From Cololabis saira (Eukaryota > Chordata > Actinopteri > Beloniformes > Belonidae): a stretch of DNA of 64,000 bases. Positions within the stretch are counted from its first letter, which is position 1. The number at the start of each line of letters is the position of its first letter. The stretch is taken from contig NC_084598.1 in assembly GCF_033807715.1 (NCBI RefSeq), forward strand, positions 47,000,187 to 47,064,186, written 5' to 3'. The notes under the pieces are model-generated. The model did not search any database, was not told the DNA's origin, and saw only the letters and a list, made by a program, of their open reading frames with translations. The position numbers were made by a program, and so were the translations under genes. Below are positions 1 through 11,100 of the stretch, one piece after another.

Positions 1-1875
1 TACGAAAAAAACGTAGGAAAAATCGTACGAAAAAACGTACGACAAAACATTCAAAAAAACGTACGAAATAACGTACGAAAAAAACGTACGAAAAAAACGT
101 ACGAAAAATCGTACGAAAAAAACGTACGAAAAAACGTACGAAAAAAACGCACGAAAAAACGAAGAACAAACGTACGAAAAAACGTAGGAAAAATCGTACG
201 AAAAAAACGTACGAAAAATCGTACGAAAAAATCGTACGAAAAAAACGTACGAAAAAACGTACGAAAAAATGCACGAAAAAACATACAAAAAAAACGTACG
301 AAAAAACGTACGAAAAAACGTAGGAAAAAACGTACGAAAAATCGTATGAAAAAACGTACGAAAAAACATAGGAAAAAACGTACGAAGAAACGCACGAAAA
401 AACGAAGAAAAAACGTACGAAAAAACGTAGGAAAAATCGTACGAAAAAAACGTAGGAAAAATCGTACGAAAAAAACGTACGAAAAAAACGTACGAAAAAA
501 CGTACGAAAAAAACGCACGAAAAAACGAAGAACAAACGTACGAAAAAACGTAGGAAAAATCGTACGAAAAAAACGTACGAAAAAACGTACGAAAAAATGC
601 ACGAAAAAAACATACAAAAAAACCTACGAAAAAACGTACGAAAAAACGTACGAAAAATCGTACGAAAAAACGTACGAAAAAACATAGGAAAAAACATACG
701 AAAAAACGCACGAAAAAACGTACAAAAAAGTACGAAAAAACGTACGAAAAAAACGCATGAAAAAACGTACGAAAAAAACGTACGAAAAATCGTACGAAAA
801 AAACGTACGAAAAAACGAAGAACAAACGTACGAAAAAACGTAAGAAAAATCGTACGAAAAAAACGTACGACAAAACATACAAAAAAACGTACGAAATAAC
901 GTACGAAAAAAACGTACGAAAAAAACGTACGAAAAATCGTACGAAAAAAACGTACGAAAAAACGTACGAAAAAAACGCACGAAAAAACGAAGAACAAACG
1001 TACGAAAAAACGTAGGAAAAATCGTACGAAAAAAACGTACGAAAAATCGTACGAAAAAATCGTACGAAAAAAACGTACGAAAAAACGTACGAAAAAATGC
1101 ACGAAAAAACATACAAAAAAAACGTACGAAAAAACGTACGAAAAAACGTAGGAAAAAACGTACGAAAAATCGTATGAAAAAACGTACGAAAAAACATAGG
1201 AAAAAACGTACGAAGAAACGCACGAAAAAACGAAGAAAAAACGTACGAAAAAACGTAGGAAAAATCGTACGAAAAAAACGTAGGAAAAATCGTACGAAAA
1301 AAACGTACGAAAAAAACGTACGAAAAAACGTACGAAAAAAACGCACGAAAAAACGAAGAACAAACGTACGAAAAAACGTAGGAAAAATCGTACGAAAAAA
1401 ACGTACGAAAAAACGTACGAAAAAATGCACGAAAAAAACATACAAAAAAACCTACGAAAAAACGTACGAAAAAACGTACGAAAAATCGTACGAAAAAACG
1501 TACGAAAAAACATAGGAAAAAACATACGAAAAAACGCACGAAAAAACGTACAAAAAAGTACGAAAAAACGTACGAAAAAAACGCATGAAAAAACGTACGA
1601 AAAAAACGTACGAAAAATCGTACGAAAAAAACGTACGAAAAAACGAAGAACAAACGTACGAAAAAACGTAAGAAAAATCGTACGAAAAAAACGTACGAAA
1701 AAACGTACGAAAAAATGCACGAAAAAACATACAAAAAAACGTACGAAAAAACGTACGAAAAAACGTACGAAAAAACATAGGAAAAAACGTACGAAAAAAT
1801 GCACGGAAAAACGTACGAAAAAATGCACTAAAAAACGTACGAAAAAACGTACGAAAAAACATACGAAAAAACGCA
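1..1875. repeat. CGTACG/oligo-A satellite with an 828-bp higher-order repeat
   Basis: This is a tandem array of a 12-13 bp unit made of the palindrome CGTACG followed by five to seven A residues. Recurrent variants are cgtagg, catacg, cgcacg, tcgtacg and gaagaac. Variant order repeats at larger scale: the stretch from about 51 to 870 recurs almost exactly 828 bp downstream, to about 1698, after which the copies diverge. The 12-bp unit equals four codons, so long frames appear on both strands (Thr-Lys-Lys-Arg type on plus, Phe/Arg/Thr type on minus). These are low-complexity by-products and not genes. The array runs off the left edge, so its full length is unknown. Confidence 0.95.
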
Positions 1876-4800
1876 CGTTAGAACATGTTTCTCCTGGTGG
1901 TTTGTGTTAGTTAGAATCAGCAGGTACGTTAGAACATGTTTCTCCTGGTGGTTTGTGTTAGAATCAGCAGGTATGTTAGAACATGTTTCTCCTGGTGGTT
2001 TGTGTTAGAATCAGCAGGTATGTTAGAACATGTTTCTCCTGGTGGTTTGTGTTAGAATCAGCAGGTACGTTAGAACATGTTTCTCCTGGTGGTTTGTGTT
2101 AGAATCAGCAGGTATGTTAGAACATGTTTCTCCTGGTGGTTTGTGTTAGAGTCAGCAGGTATGTTAGAACATGTTTCTCCTGGTGGTTTGTGTTAGTTAG
2201 AATCAGCAGGTATGTTAGAACATGTTTCTCCTGGTGGTTTGTGTTAGAATCAGCAGGTATGTTAGAACATGTTTCTCCTGGTGGTTTGTGTTAGAGTCAG
2301 CAGGTACGTTAGAACATGTTTCTCCTGGTGGTTTGTGTTAGAATCAGCAGGTATGTTAGAACATGTTTCTCCTGGTGGTTTGTGTTAGTTAGAATCAGCA
2401 GGTATGTTAGAACATGTTTCTCCTGGTGGTTTGTGTTAGTTAGAATCAGCAGGTATGTTAGAACATGTTTCTCCTGGTGGTTTGTGTTAGAATCAGCAGG
2501 TATGTTAGAACATGTTTCTCCTGGTGGTTTGTGTTAGTTAGAATCAGCAGGTATGTTAGAACATGTTTCTCCTGGTGGTTTGTGTTAGTTAGAATCAGCA
2601 GGTATGTTAGAACATGTTTCTCCTGGTGGTTTGTGTTAGTTAGAATCAGCAGGTATGTTAGAACATGTTTCTCCTGGTGGTTTGTGTTAGAATCAGCAGG
2701 TACGTTAGAACATGTTTCTCCTGGTGGTTTGTGTTAGAATCAGCAGGTACGTTAGAACATGTTTCTCCTGGTGGTTTGTGTTAGAATCAGCAGGTAAGTT
2801 AGAACATGTTTCTCCTGGTGGTTTGTGTTAGAATCAGCAGGTACGTTAGAACATGTTTCTCCTGGTGGTTTGTGTTAGAATCAGCAGGTATGTTAGAACA
2901 TGTTTCTCCTGGTGGTTTGTGTTAGAATCAGCAGGTACGTTAGAACATGTTTCTCCTGGTGGTTTGTGTTAGAATCAGCAGGTATGTTAGAACATGTTTC
3001 TCCTGGTGGTTTGTGTTAGAATCAGCAGGTACGTTAGAACATGTTTCTCCTGGTGGTTTGTGTTAGAATCAGCAGGTACGTTAGAACATGTTTCTCCTGG
3101 TGGTTTGTGTTAGAATCAGCAGGTACGTTAGAACATGTTTCTCCTGGTGGTTTGTGTTAGAATCAGCAGGTATGTTAGAACATGTTTCTCCTGGTGGTTT
3201 GTGTTAGAATCAGCAGGTACGTTAGAACATGTTTCTCCTGGTGGTTTGTGTTAGAATCAGCAGGTACGTTAGAACATGTTTCTCCTGGTGGTTTGTGTTA
3301 GAATCAGCAGGTATGTTAGAACATGTTTCTCCTGGTGGTTTGTGTTAGAATCAGCAGGTATGTTAGAACATGTTTCTCCTGGTGGTTTGTGTTAGAATCA
3401 GCAGGTATGTTAGAACATGTTTCTCCTGGTGGTTTGTGTTAGTTAGAATCAGCAGGTATGTTAGAACATGTTTCTCCTGGTGGTTTGTGTTAGAATCAGC
3501 AGGTACGTTAGAACATGTTTCTCCTGGTGGTTTGTGTTAGTTAGAATCAGCAGGTATGTTAGAACATGTTTCTCCTGGTGGTTTGTGTTAGAATCAGCAG
3601 GTATGTTAGAACATGTTTCTCCTGGTGGTTTGTGTTAGAATCAGCAGGTACGTTAGAACATGTTTCTCCTGGTGGTTTGTGTTAGAATCAGCAGGTATGT
3701 TAGAACATGTTTCTCCTGGTGGTTTGTGTTAGAATCAGCAGGTACGTTAGAACATGTTTCTCCTGGTGGTTTGTGTTAGTTAGAATCAGCAGGTATGTTA
3801 GAACATGTTTCTCCTGGTGGTTTGTGTTAGAATCAGCAGGTACGTTAGAACATGTTTCTCCTGGTGGTTTGTGTTAGTTAGAATCAGCAGGTACGTTAGA
3901 ACATGTTTCTCCTGGTGGTTTGTGTTAGAATCAGCAGGTACGTTAGAACATGTTTCTCCTGGTGGTTTGTGTTAGTTAGAATCAGCAGGTATGTTAGAAC
4001 ATGTTTCTCCTGGTGGTTTGTGTTAGAATCAGCAGGTATGTTAGAACATGTTTCTCCTGGTGGTTTGTGTTAGAATCAGCAGGTATGTTAGAACATGTTT
4101 CTCCTGGTGGTTTGTGTTAGTTAGAATCAGCAGGTACGTTAGAACATGTTTCTCCTGGTGGTTTGTGTTAGAATCAGCAGGTATGTTAGAACATGTTTCT
4201 CCTGGTGGTTTGTGTTAGAATCAGCAGGTACGTTAGAACATGTTTCTCCTGGTGGTTTGTGTTAGAATCAGCAGGTATGTTAGAACATGTTTCTCCTGGT
4301 GGTTTGTGTTAGTTAGAATCAGCAGGTACGTTAGAACATGTTTCTCCTGGTGGTTTGTGTTAGAATCAGCAGGTATGTTAGAACATGTTTCTCCTGGTGG
4401 TTTGTGTTAGAATCAGCAGGTATGTTAGAACATGTTTCTCCTGGTGGTTTGTGTTAGAATCAGCAGGTACGTTAGAACATGTTTCTCCTGGTGGTTTGTG
4501 TTAGAATCAGCAGGTACGTTAGAACATGTTTCTCCTGGTGGTTTGTGTTAGAATCAGCAGGTATGTTAGAACATGTTTCTCCTGGTGGTTTGTGTTAGAA
4601 TCAGCAGGTATGTTAGAACATGTTTCTCCTGGTGGTTTGTGTTAGTTAGAATCAGCAGGTATGTTAGAACATGTTTCTCCTGGTGGTTTGTGTTAGAATC
4701 AGCAGGTATGTTAGAACATGTTTCTCCTGGTGGTTTGTGTTAGTTAGAATCAGCAGGTATGTTAGAACATGTTTCTCCTGGTGGTTTGTGTTAGAATCAG

Positions 4801-5420
4801 CAGGTACGTTAGAACATGTTTCTCCTGGTGGTTTGTGTTAGAATCAGCAGGTATGTTAGAACATGTTTCTCCTGGTGGTTTGTGTTAGTTAGAATCAGCA
4901 GGTACGTTAGAACATGTTTCTCCTGGTGGTTTGTGTTAGAATCAGCAGGTACGTTAGAACATGTTTCTCCTGGTGGTTTGTGTTAGAATCAGCAGGTATG
5001 TTAGAACATGTTTCTCCTGGTGGTTTGTGTTAGAATCAGCAGGTACGTTAGAACATGTTTCTCCTGGTGGTTTGTGTTAGAATCAGCAGGTATGTTAGAA
5101 CATGTTTCTCCTGGTGGTTTGTGTTAGAATCAGCAGGTACGTTAGAACATGTTTCTCCTGGTGGTTTGTGTTAGAATCAGCAGGTACGTTAGAACATGTT
5201 TCTCCTGGTGGTTTGTGTTAGAATCAGCAGGTATGTTAGAACATGTTTCTCCTGGTGGTTTGTGTTAGAATCAGCAGGTACGTTAGAACATGTTTCTCCT
5301 GGTGGTTTGTGTTAGAATCAGCAGGTACGTTAGAACATGTTTCTCCTGGTGGTTTGTGTTAGAATCAGCAGGTACGTTAGAACATGTTTCTCCTGGTGGT
5401 TTGTGTTAGAATCAGCAGGT
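1876..5420. repeat. 47/51-bp satellite array, first block
   Basis: The monomer starts gttagaacatgtttctcctg and ends with gcaggtay. The basic unit is 47 bp. A longer 51-bp form duplicates the four bases ttag (gttagttagaatcag). Other variable sites are ggtac/ggtat at the unit end and agaatc/agagtc in the middle, and a rare ggtaag form occurs near 2793. Copies are otherwise nearly identical. The 51-bp form equals 17 codons, so runs of long units stay open and give spurious short frames, while 47-bp units shift the frame. It starts directly against the CGTACG array at about 1876. Confidence 0.96.
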
Positions 5421-6140
5421 ACGTTAGAAAAACATACGAAAAAAACGTACGACAAATCGTACGAAAAAAACGTACGAAGAAACGCACGAAAAAACGAAGA
5501 AAAAACGGAGAAAAAACGTAGGAAAAATCGTACGAAAAAACGTACGACAAAACGTACAAAAAAACGTACGAAATAACGTACGAAAAAAACGTACGAAAAA
5601 AACGTACGAAAAATCGTACGAAAAAAACGTACGAAAAAACGTACGAAAAAAACGCACGAAAAAACGAAGAACAAACGTACGAAAACACGTACGAAAAATC
5701 GTACGAAAAAAACGTACGAAAAATCGTACGAAAAAAACGTACGAAAAAACGTACGAAAAAATGCACGAAAAAACATACGAAAAAACGTACGAAAAAACGT
5801 ACGAAAAAACGTACGAAAAATCGTACGAAAAATCGTACGAAAAAACATAGGAAAAAACGTACGAAAAAATGCACGGAAAAACGTACGAAAAAATGCACTA
5901 AAAAACGTACGAAAAAACGTACGAAAAAACATACGAAAAAACGTACGAAATAACGTACCAAAAAAACGTACGAAAAAAACGTACGAAAAATCGTACGAAA
6001 AAAACGTACGACAAAACGTACGAAAAAAACGTACGAAAAAAACGTACGAAAAATCGTACGAAAAAAACGTACGAAAAAACGTACGAAAAAAACGCACGAA
6101 AAAACGAAGAACAAACGTACGAAAAAACGTAGGAAAAATC
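5421..6140. repeat. CGTACG satellite, composite block 1
   Basis: This block of the CGTACG/oligo-A satellite is embedded in the 47/51-bp array. It begins where a 47-mer changes from cgttagaacatg to cgttagaaaaacatacg. It ends at a distinctive junction starting gttacggcagttctgagag. Its internal variant order matches the blocks at 6263-7008 and 7421-8164, but it lacks one short subrepeat present at the start of those two. Confidence 0.93.
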
Positions 6141-6262
6141 GTTACGGCAGTTCTGAGAGTGAGCAGGTACGTTAGAACATGTTTCTCCTGGTGGTTTGTG
6201 TTAGAATCAGCAGGTACGTTAGAACATGTTTCTCCTGGTGGTTTGTGTTAGAATCAGCAGGT
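6141..6262. repeat. Junction sequence plus two 47-mers
   Basis: A 26-30 bp junction (gttacggcagttctgagag, then tgagcag) links the CGTACG block back to 47-bp units. Only about two 47-mers follow before the next CGTACG block. The same junction recurs at 7009 and 8165. Confidence 0.9.
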
Positions 6263-7008
6263 ACGTTAGAAAAACATACGAAAAAAACGTACGACAAATC
6301 GTACGAAAAAAACGTACGACAAATCGTACGAAAAAAACGTACGAAGAAACGCACGAAAAAACGAAGAAAAAACGGAGAAAAAACGTAGGAAAAATCGTAC
6401 GAAAAAACGTACGACAAAACGTACAAAAAAACGTACGAAATAACGTACGAAAAAAACGTACGAAAAAAACGTACGAAAAATCGTACGAAAAAAACGTACG
6501 AAAAAACGTACGAAAAAAACGCACGAAAAAACGAAGAACAAACGTACGAAAAAACGTACGAAAAATCGTACGAAAAAAACGTACGAAAAATCGTACGAAA
6601 AAAACGTACGAAAAAACGTACGAAAAAATGCACGAAAAAACATACGAAAAAACGTACGAAAAAACGTACGAAAAAACGTACGAAAAAATCGTACGAAAAA
6701 TCGTACGAAAAAACATAGGAAAAAACGTACGAAAAAATGCACGGAAAAACGTACGAAAAAATGCACTAAAAAACGTACGAAAAAACGTACGAAAAAACAT
6801 ACGAAAAAACGTACGAAATAACGTACCAAAAAAACGTACGAAAAAAACGTACGAAAAATCGTACGAAAAAAACGTACGACAAAACGTACGAAAAAAACGT
6901 ACCAAAAAAACGTACGAAAAATCGTACGAAAAAAACGTACGAAAAAACGTACGAAAAAAACGCACGAAAAAACGAAGAACAAACGTACGAAAAAACGTAG
7001 GAAAAATC
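6263..7008. repeat. CGTACG satellite, composite block 2
   Basis: Second copy of the composite CGTACG block, with the same entry junction, variant order and exit junction as blocks 1 and 3. It is about 25 bp longer than block 1 because a cgtacgacaaatcg subrepeat is doubled at its start. Confidence 0.93.
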
Positions 7009-7420
7009 GTTACGGCAGTTCTGAGAGTGAGCAGGTACGTTAGAACATGTTTCTCCTGGTGGTTTGTGTTAGAATCAGCAGGTATGTTAGAACATGTTTC
7101 TCCTGGTGGTTTGTGTTAGAATCAGCAGGTATGTTAGAACATGTTTCTCCTGGTGGTTTGTGTTAGAATCAGCAGGTATGTTAGAACATGTTTCTCCTGG
7201 TGGTTTGTGTTAGTTAGAATCAGAAGGTACGTTAGAACATGTTTCTCCTGGTGGTTTGTGTTAGAATCAGCAGGTACGTTAGAACATGTTTCTCCTGGTG
7301 GTTTGTGTTAGTTAGAATCAGCAGGTATGTTAGAACATGTTTCTCCTGGTGGTTTGTGTTAGAATCAGCAGGTACGTTAGAACATGTTTCTCCTGGTGGT
7401 TTGTGTTAGAATCAGCAGGT
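7009..7420. repeat. Junction plus short 47/51-bp array
   Basis: The junction element is followed by about eight 47/51-bp units, including a rare cagaaggtac variant near 7221. It separates composite blocks 2 and 3. Confidence 0.9.
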
Positions 7421-8164
7421 ACGTTAGAAAAACATACGAAAAAAACGTACGACAAATCGTACGAAAAAAACGTACGACAAATCGTACGAAAAAAACGTAC
7501 GAAGAAACGCACGAAAAAACGAAGAAAAAACGGAGAAAAAACGTAGGAAAAATCGTACGAAAAAACGTACGACAAAACGTACAAAAAAACGTACGAAATA
7601 ACGTACGAAAAAAACGTACGAAAAAAACGTACGAAAAATCGTACGAAAAAAACGTACGAAAAAACGTACGAAAAAAACGCACGAAAAAACGAAGAACAAA
7701 CGTACGAAAAAACGTACGAAAAATCGTACGAAAAAAACGTACGAAAAATCGTACGAAAAAAACGTACGAAAAAACGTACGAAAAAATGCACGAAAAAACA
7801 TACGAAAAAACGTACGAAAAAACGTACGAAAAAACGTACGAAAAATCGTACGAAAAATCGTACGAAAAAACATAGGAAAAAACGTACGAAAAAATGCACG
7901 GAAAAACGTACGAAAAAATGCACTAAAAAACGTACGAAAAAACGTACGAAAAAACATACGAAAAAACGTACGAAATAACGTACCAAAAAAACGTACGAAA
8001 AAAACGTACGAAAAATCGTACGAAAAAAACGTACGACAAAACGTACGAAAAAAACGTACCAAAAAAACGTACGAAAAATCGTACGAAAAAAACGTACGAA
8101 AAAACGTACGAAAAAAACGCACGAAAAAACGAAGAACAAACGTACGAAAAAACGTAGGAAAAAT
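7421..8164. repeat. CGTACG satellite, composite block 3
   Basis: Third copy of the composite CGTACG block, nearly identical to block 2 and with the same two junctions. The three blocks show that a chimeric unit (CGTACG block, junction, 47-mers) was amplified as a whole. Confidence 0.93.
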
Positions 8165-11100
8165 CGTTACGGCAGTTCTGAGAGTGAGCAGGTACGTTAG
8201 AACATGTTTCTCCTGGTGGTTTGTGTTAGAATCAGCAGGTATGTTAGAACATGTTTCTCCTGGTGGTTTGTGTTAGAATCAGCAGGTATGTTAGAACATG
8301 TTTCTCCTGGTGGTTTGTGTTAGAATCAGCAGGTATGTTAGAACATGTTTCTCCTGGTGGTTTGTGTTAGAATCAGCAGGTATGTTAGAACATGTTTCTC
8401 CTGGTGGTTTGTGTTAGAATCAGCAGGTATGTTAGAACATGTTTCTCCTGGTGGTTTGTGTTAGAATCAGCAGGTATGTTAGAACATGTTTCTCCTGGTG
8501 GTTTGTGTTAGAATCAGCAGGTATGTTAGAACATGTTTCTCCTGGTGGTTTGTGTTAGAATCAGCAGGTACGTTAGAACATGTTTCTCCTGGTGGTTTGT
8601 GTTAGAATCAGCAGGTATGTTAGAACATGTTTCTCCTGGTGGTTTGTGTTAGAATCAGCAGGTATGTTAGAACATGTTTCTCCTGGTGGTTTGTGTTAGA
8701 ATCAGCAGGTATGTTAGAACATGTTTCTCCTGGTGGTTTGTGTTAGTTAGAATCAGCAGGTATGTTAGAACATGTTTCTCCTGGTGGTTTGTGTTAGAAT
8801 CAGCAGGTATGTTAGAACATGTTTCTCCTGGTGGTTTGTGTTAGTTAGAATCAGCAGGTACGTTAGAACATGTTTCTCCTGGTGGTTTGTGTTAGAATCA
8901 GCAGGTATGTTAGAACATGTTTCTCCTGGTGGTTTGTGTTAGAATCAGCAGGTATGTTAGAACATGTTTCTCCTGGTGGTTTGTGTTAGAATCAGCAGGT
9001 ATGTTAGAACATGTTTCTCCTGGTGGTTTGTGTTAGAGTCAGCAGGTACGTTAGAACATGTTTCTCCTGGTGGTTTGTGTTAGAATCAGCAGGTATGTTA
9101 GAACATGTTTCTCCTGGTGGTTTGTGTTAGAATCAGCAGGTATGTTAGAACATGTTTCTCCTGGTGGTTTGTGTTAGAATCAGCAGGTACGTTAGAACAT
9201 GTTTCTCCTGGTGGTTTGTGTTAGTTAGAATCAGCAGGTATGTTAGAACATGTTTCTCCTGGTGGTTTGTGTTAGTTAGAATCAGCAGGTATGTTAGAAC
9301 ATGTTTCTCCTGGTGGTTTGTGTTAGAATCAGCAGGTACGTTAGAACATGTTTCTCCTGGTGGTTTGTGTTAGTTAGAATCAGCAGGTACGTTAGAACAT
9401 GTTTCTCCTGGTGGTTTGTGTTAGAATCAGCAGGTATGTTAGAACATGTTTCTCCTGGTGGTTTGTGTTAGAATCAGCAGGTATGTTAGAACATGTTTCT
9501 CCTGGTGGTTTGTGTTAGTTAGAATCAGCAGGTATGTTAGAACATGTTTCTCCTGGTGGTTTGTGTTAGTTAGAATCAGCAGGTATGTTAGAACATGTTT
9601 CTCCTGGTGGTTTGTGTTAGAATCAGCAGGTACGTTAGAACATGTTTCTCCTGGTGGTTTGTGTTAGAATCAGCAGGTATGTTAGAACATGTTTCTCCTG
9701 GTGGTTTGTGTTAGAATCAGCAGGTATGTTAGAACATGTTTCTCCTGGTGGTTTGTGTTAGAATCAGCAGGTATGTTAGAACATGTTTCTCCTGGTGGTT
9801 TGTGTTAGTTAGAATCAGCAGGTATGTTAGAACATGTTTCTCCTGGTGGTTTGTGTTAGTTAGAATCAGCAGGTATGTTAGAACATGTTTCTCCTGGTGG
9901 TTTGTGTTAGAATCAGCAGGTATGTTAGAACATGTTTCTCCTGGTGGTTTGTGTTAGAATCAGCAGGTATGTTAGAACATGTTTCTCCTGGTGGTTTGTG
10001 TTAGAATCAGCAGGTATGTTAGAACATGTTTCTCCTGGTGGTTTGTGTTAGAATCAGCAGGTATGTTAGAACATGTTTCTCCTGGTGGTTTGTGTTAGAA
10101 TCAGCAGGTACGTTAGAACATGTTTCTCCTGGTGGTTTGTGTTAGAATCAGCAGGTATGTTAGAACATGTTTCTCCTGGTGGTTTGTGTTAGTTAGAATC
10201 AGCAGGTATGTTAGAACATGTTTCTCCTGGTGGTTTGTGTTAGAATCAGCAGGTACGTTAGAACATGTTTCTCCTGGTGGTTTGTGTTAGAATCAGCAGG
10301 TACGTTAGAACATGTTTCTCCTGGTGGTTTGTGTTAGTTAGAATCAGCAGGTACGTTAGAACATGTTTCTCCTGGTGGTTTGTGTTAGAATCAGCAGGTA
10401 CGTTAGAACATGTTTCTCCTGGTGGTTTGTGTTAGTTAGAATCAGCAGGTACGTTAGAACATGTTTCTCCTGGTGGTTTGTGTTAGAATCAGCAGGTATG
10501 TTAGAACATGTTTCTCCTGGTGGTTTGTGTTAGTTAGAGTCAGCAGGTATGTTAGAACATGTTTCTCCTGGTGGTTTGTGTTAGTTAGAATCAGCAGGTA
10601 TGTTAGAACATGTTTCTCCTGGTGGTTTGTGTTAGAATCAGCAGGTATGTTAGAACATGTTTCTCCTGGTGGTTTGTGTTAGAATCAGCAGGTACGTTAG
10701 AACATGTTTCTCCTGGTGGTTTGTGTTAGTTAGAATCAGCAGGTATGTTAGAACATGTTTCTCCTGGTGGTTTGTGTTAGAATCAGCAGGTATGTTAGAA
10801 CATGTTTCTCCTGGTGGTTTGTGTTAGAATCAGCAGGTACGTTAGAACATGTTTCTCCTGGTGGTTTGTGTTAGAATCAGCAGGTATGTTAGAACATGTT
10901 TCTCCTGGTGGTTTGTGTTAGAATCAGCAGGTATGTTAGAACATGTTTCTCCTGGTGGTTTGTGTTAGAATCAGCAGGTATGTTAGAACATGTTTCTCCT
11001 GGTGGTTTGTGTTAGTTAGAATCAGAAGGTACGTTAGAACATGTTTCTCCTGGTGGTTTGTGTTAGAATCAGCAGGTATGTTAGAACATGTTTCTCCTGG

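Noticed and set aside
51..1910. Lys/Arg-rich and Phe/Arg-rich frames over the CGTACG array
   Set aside because: Pure repeat translation on both strands, and the same frames repeat at 828 bp. No start context or protein family.
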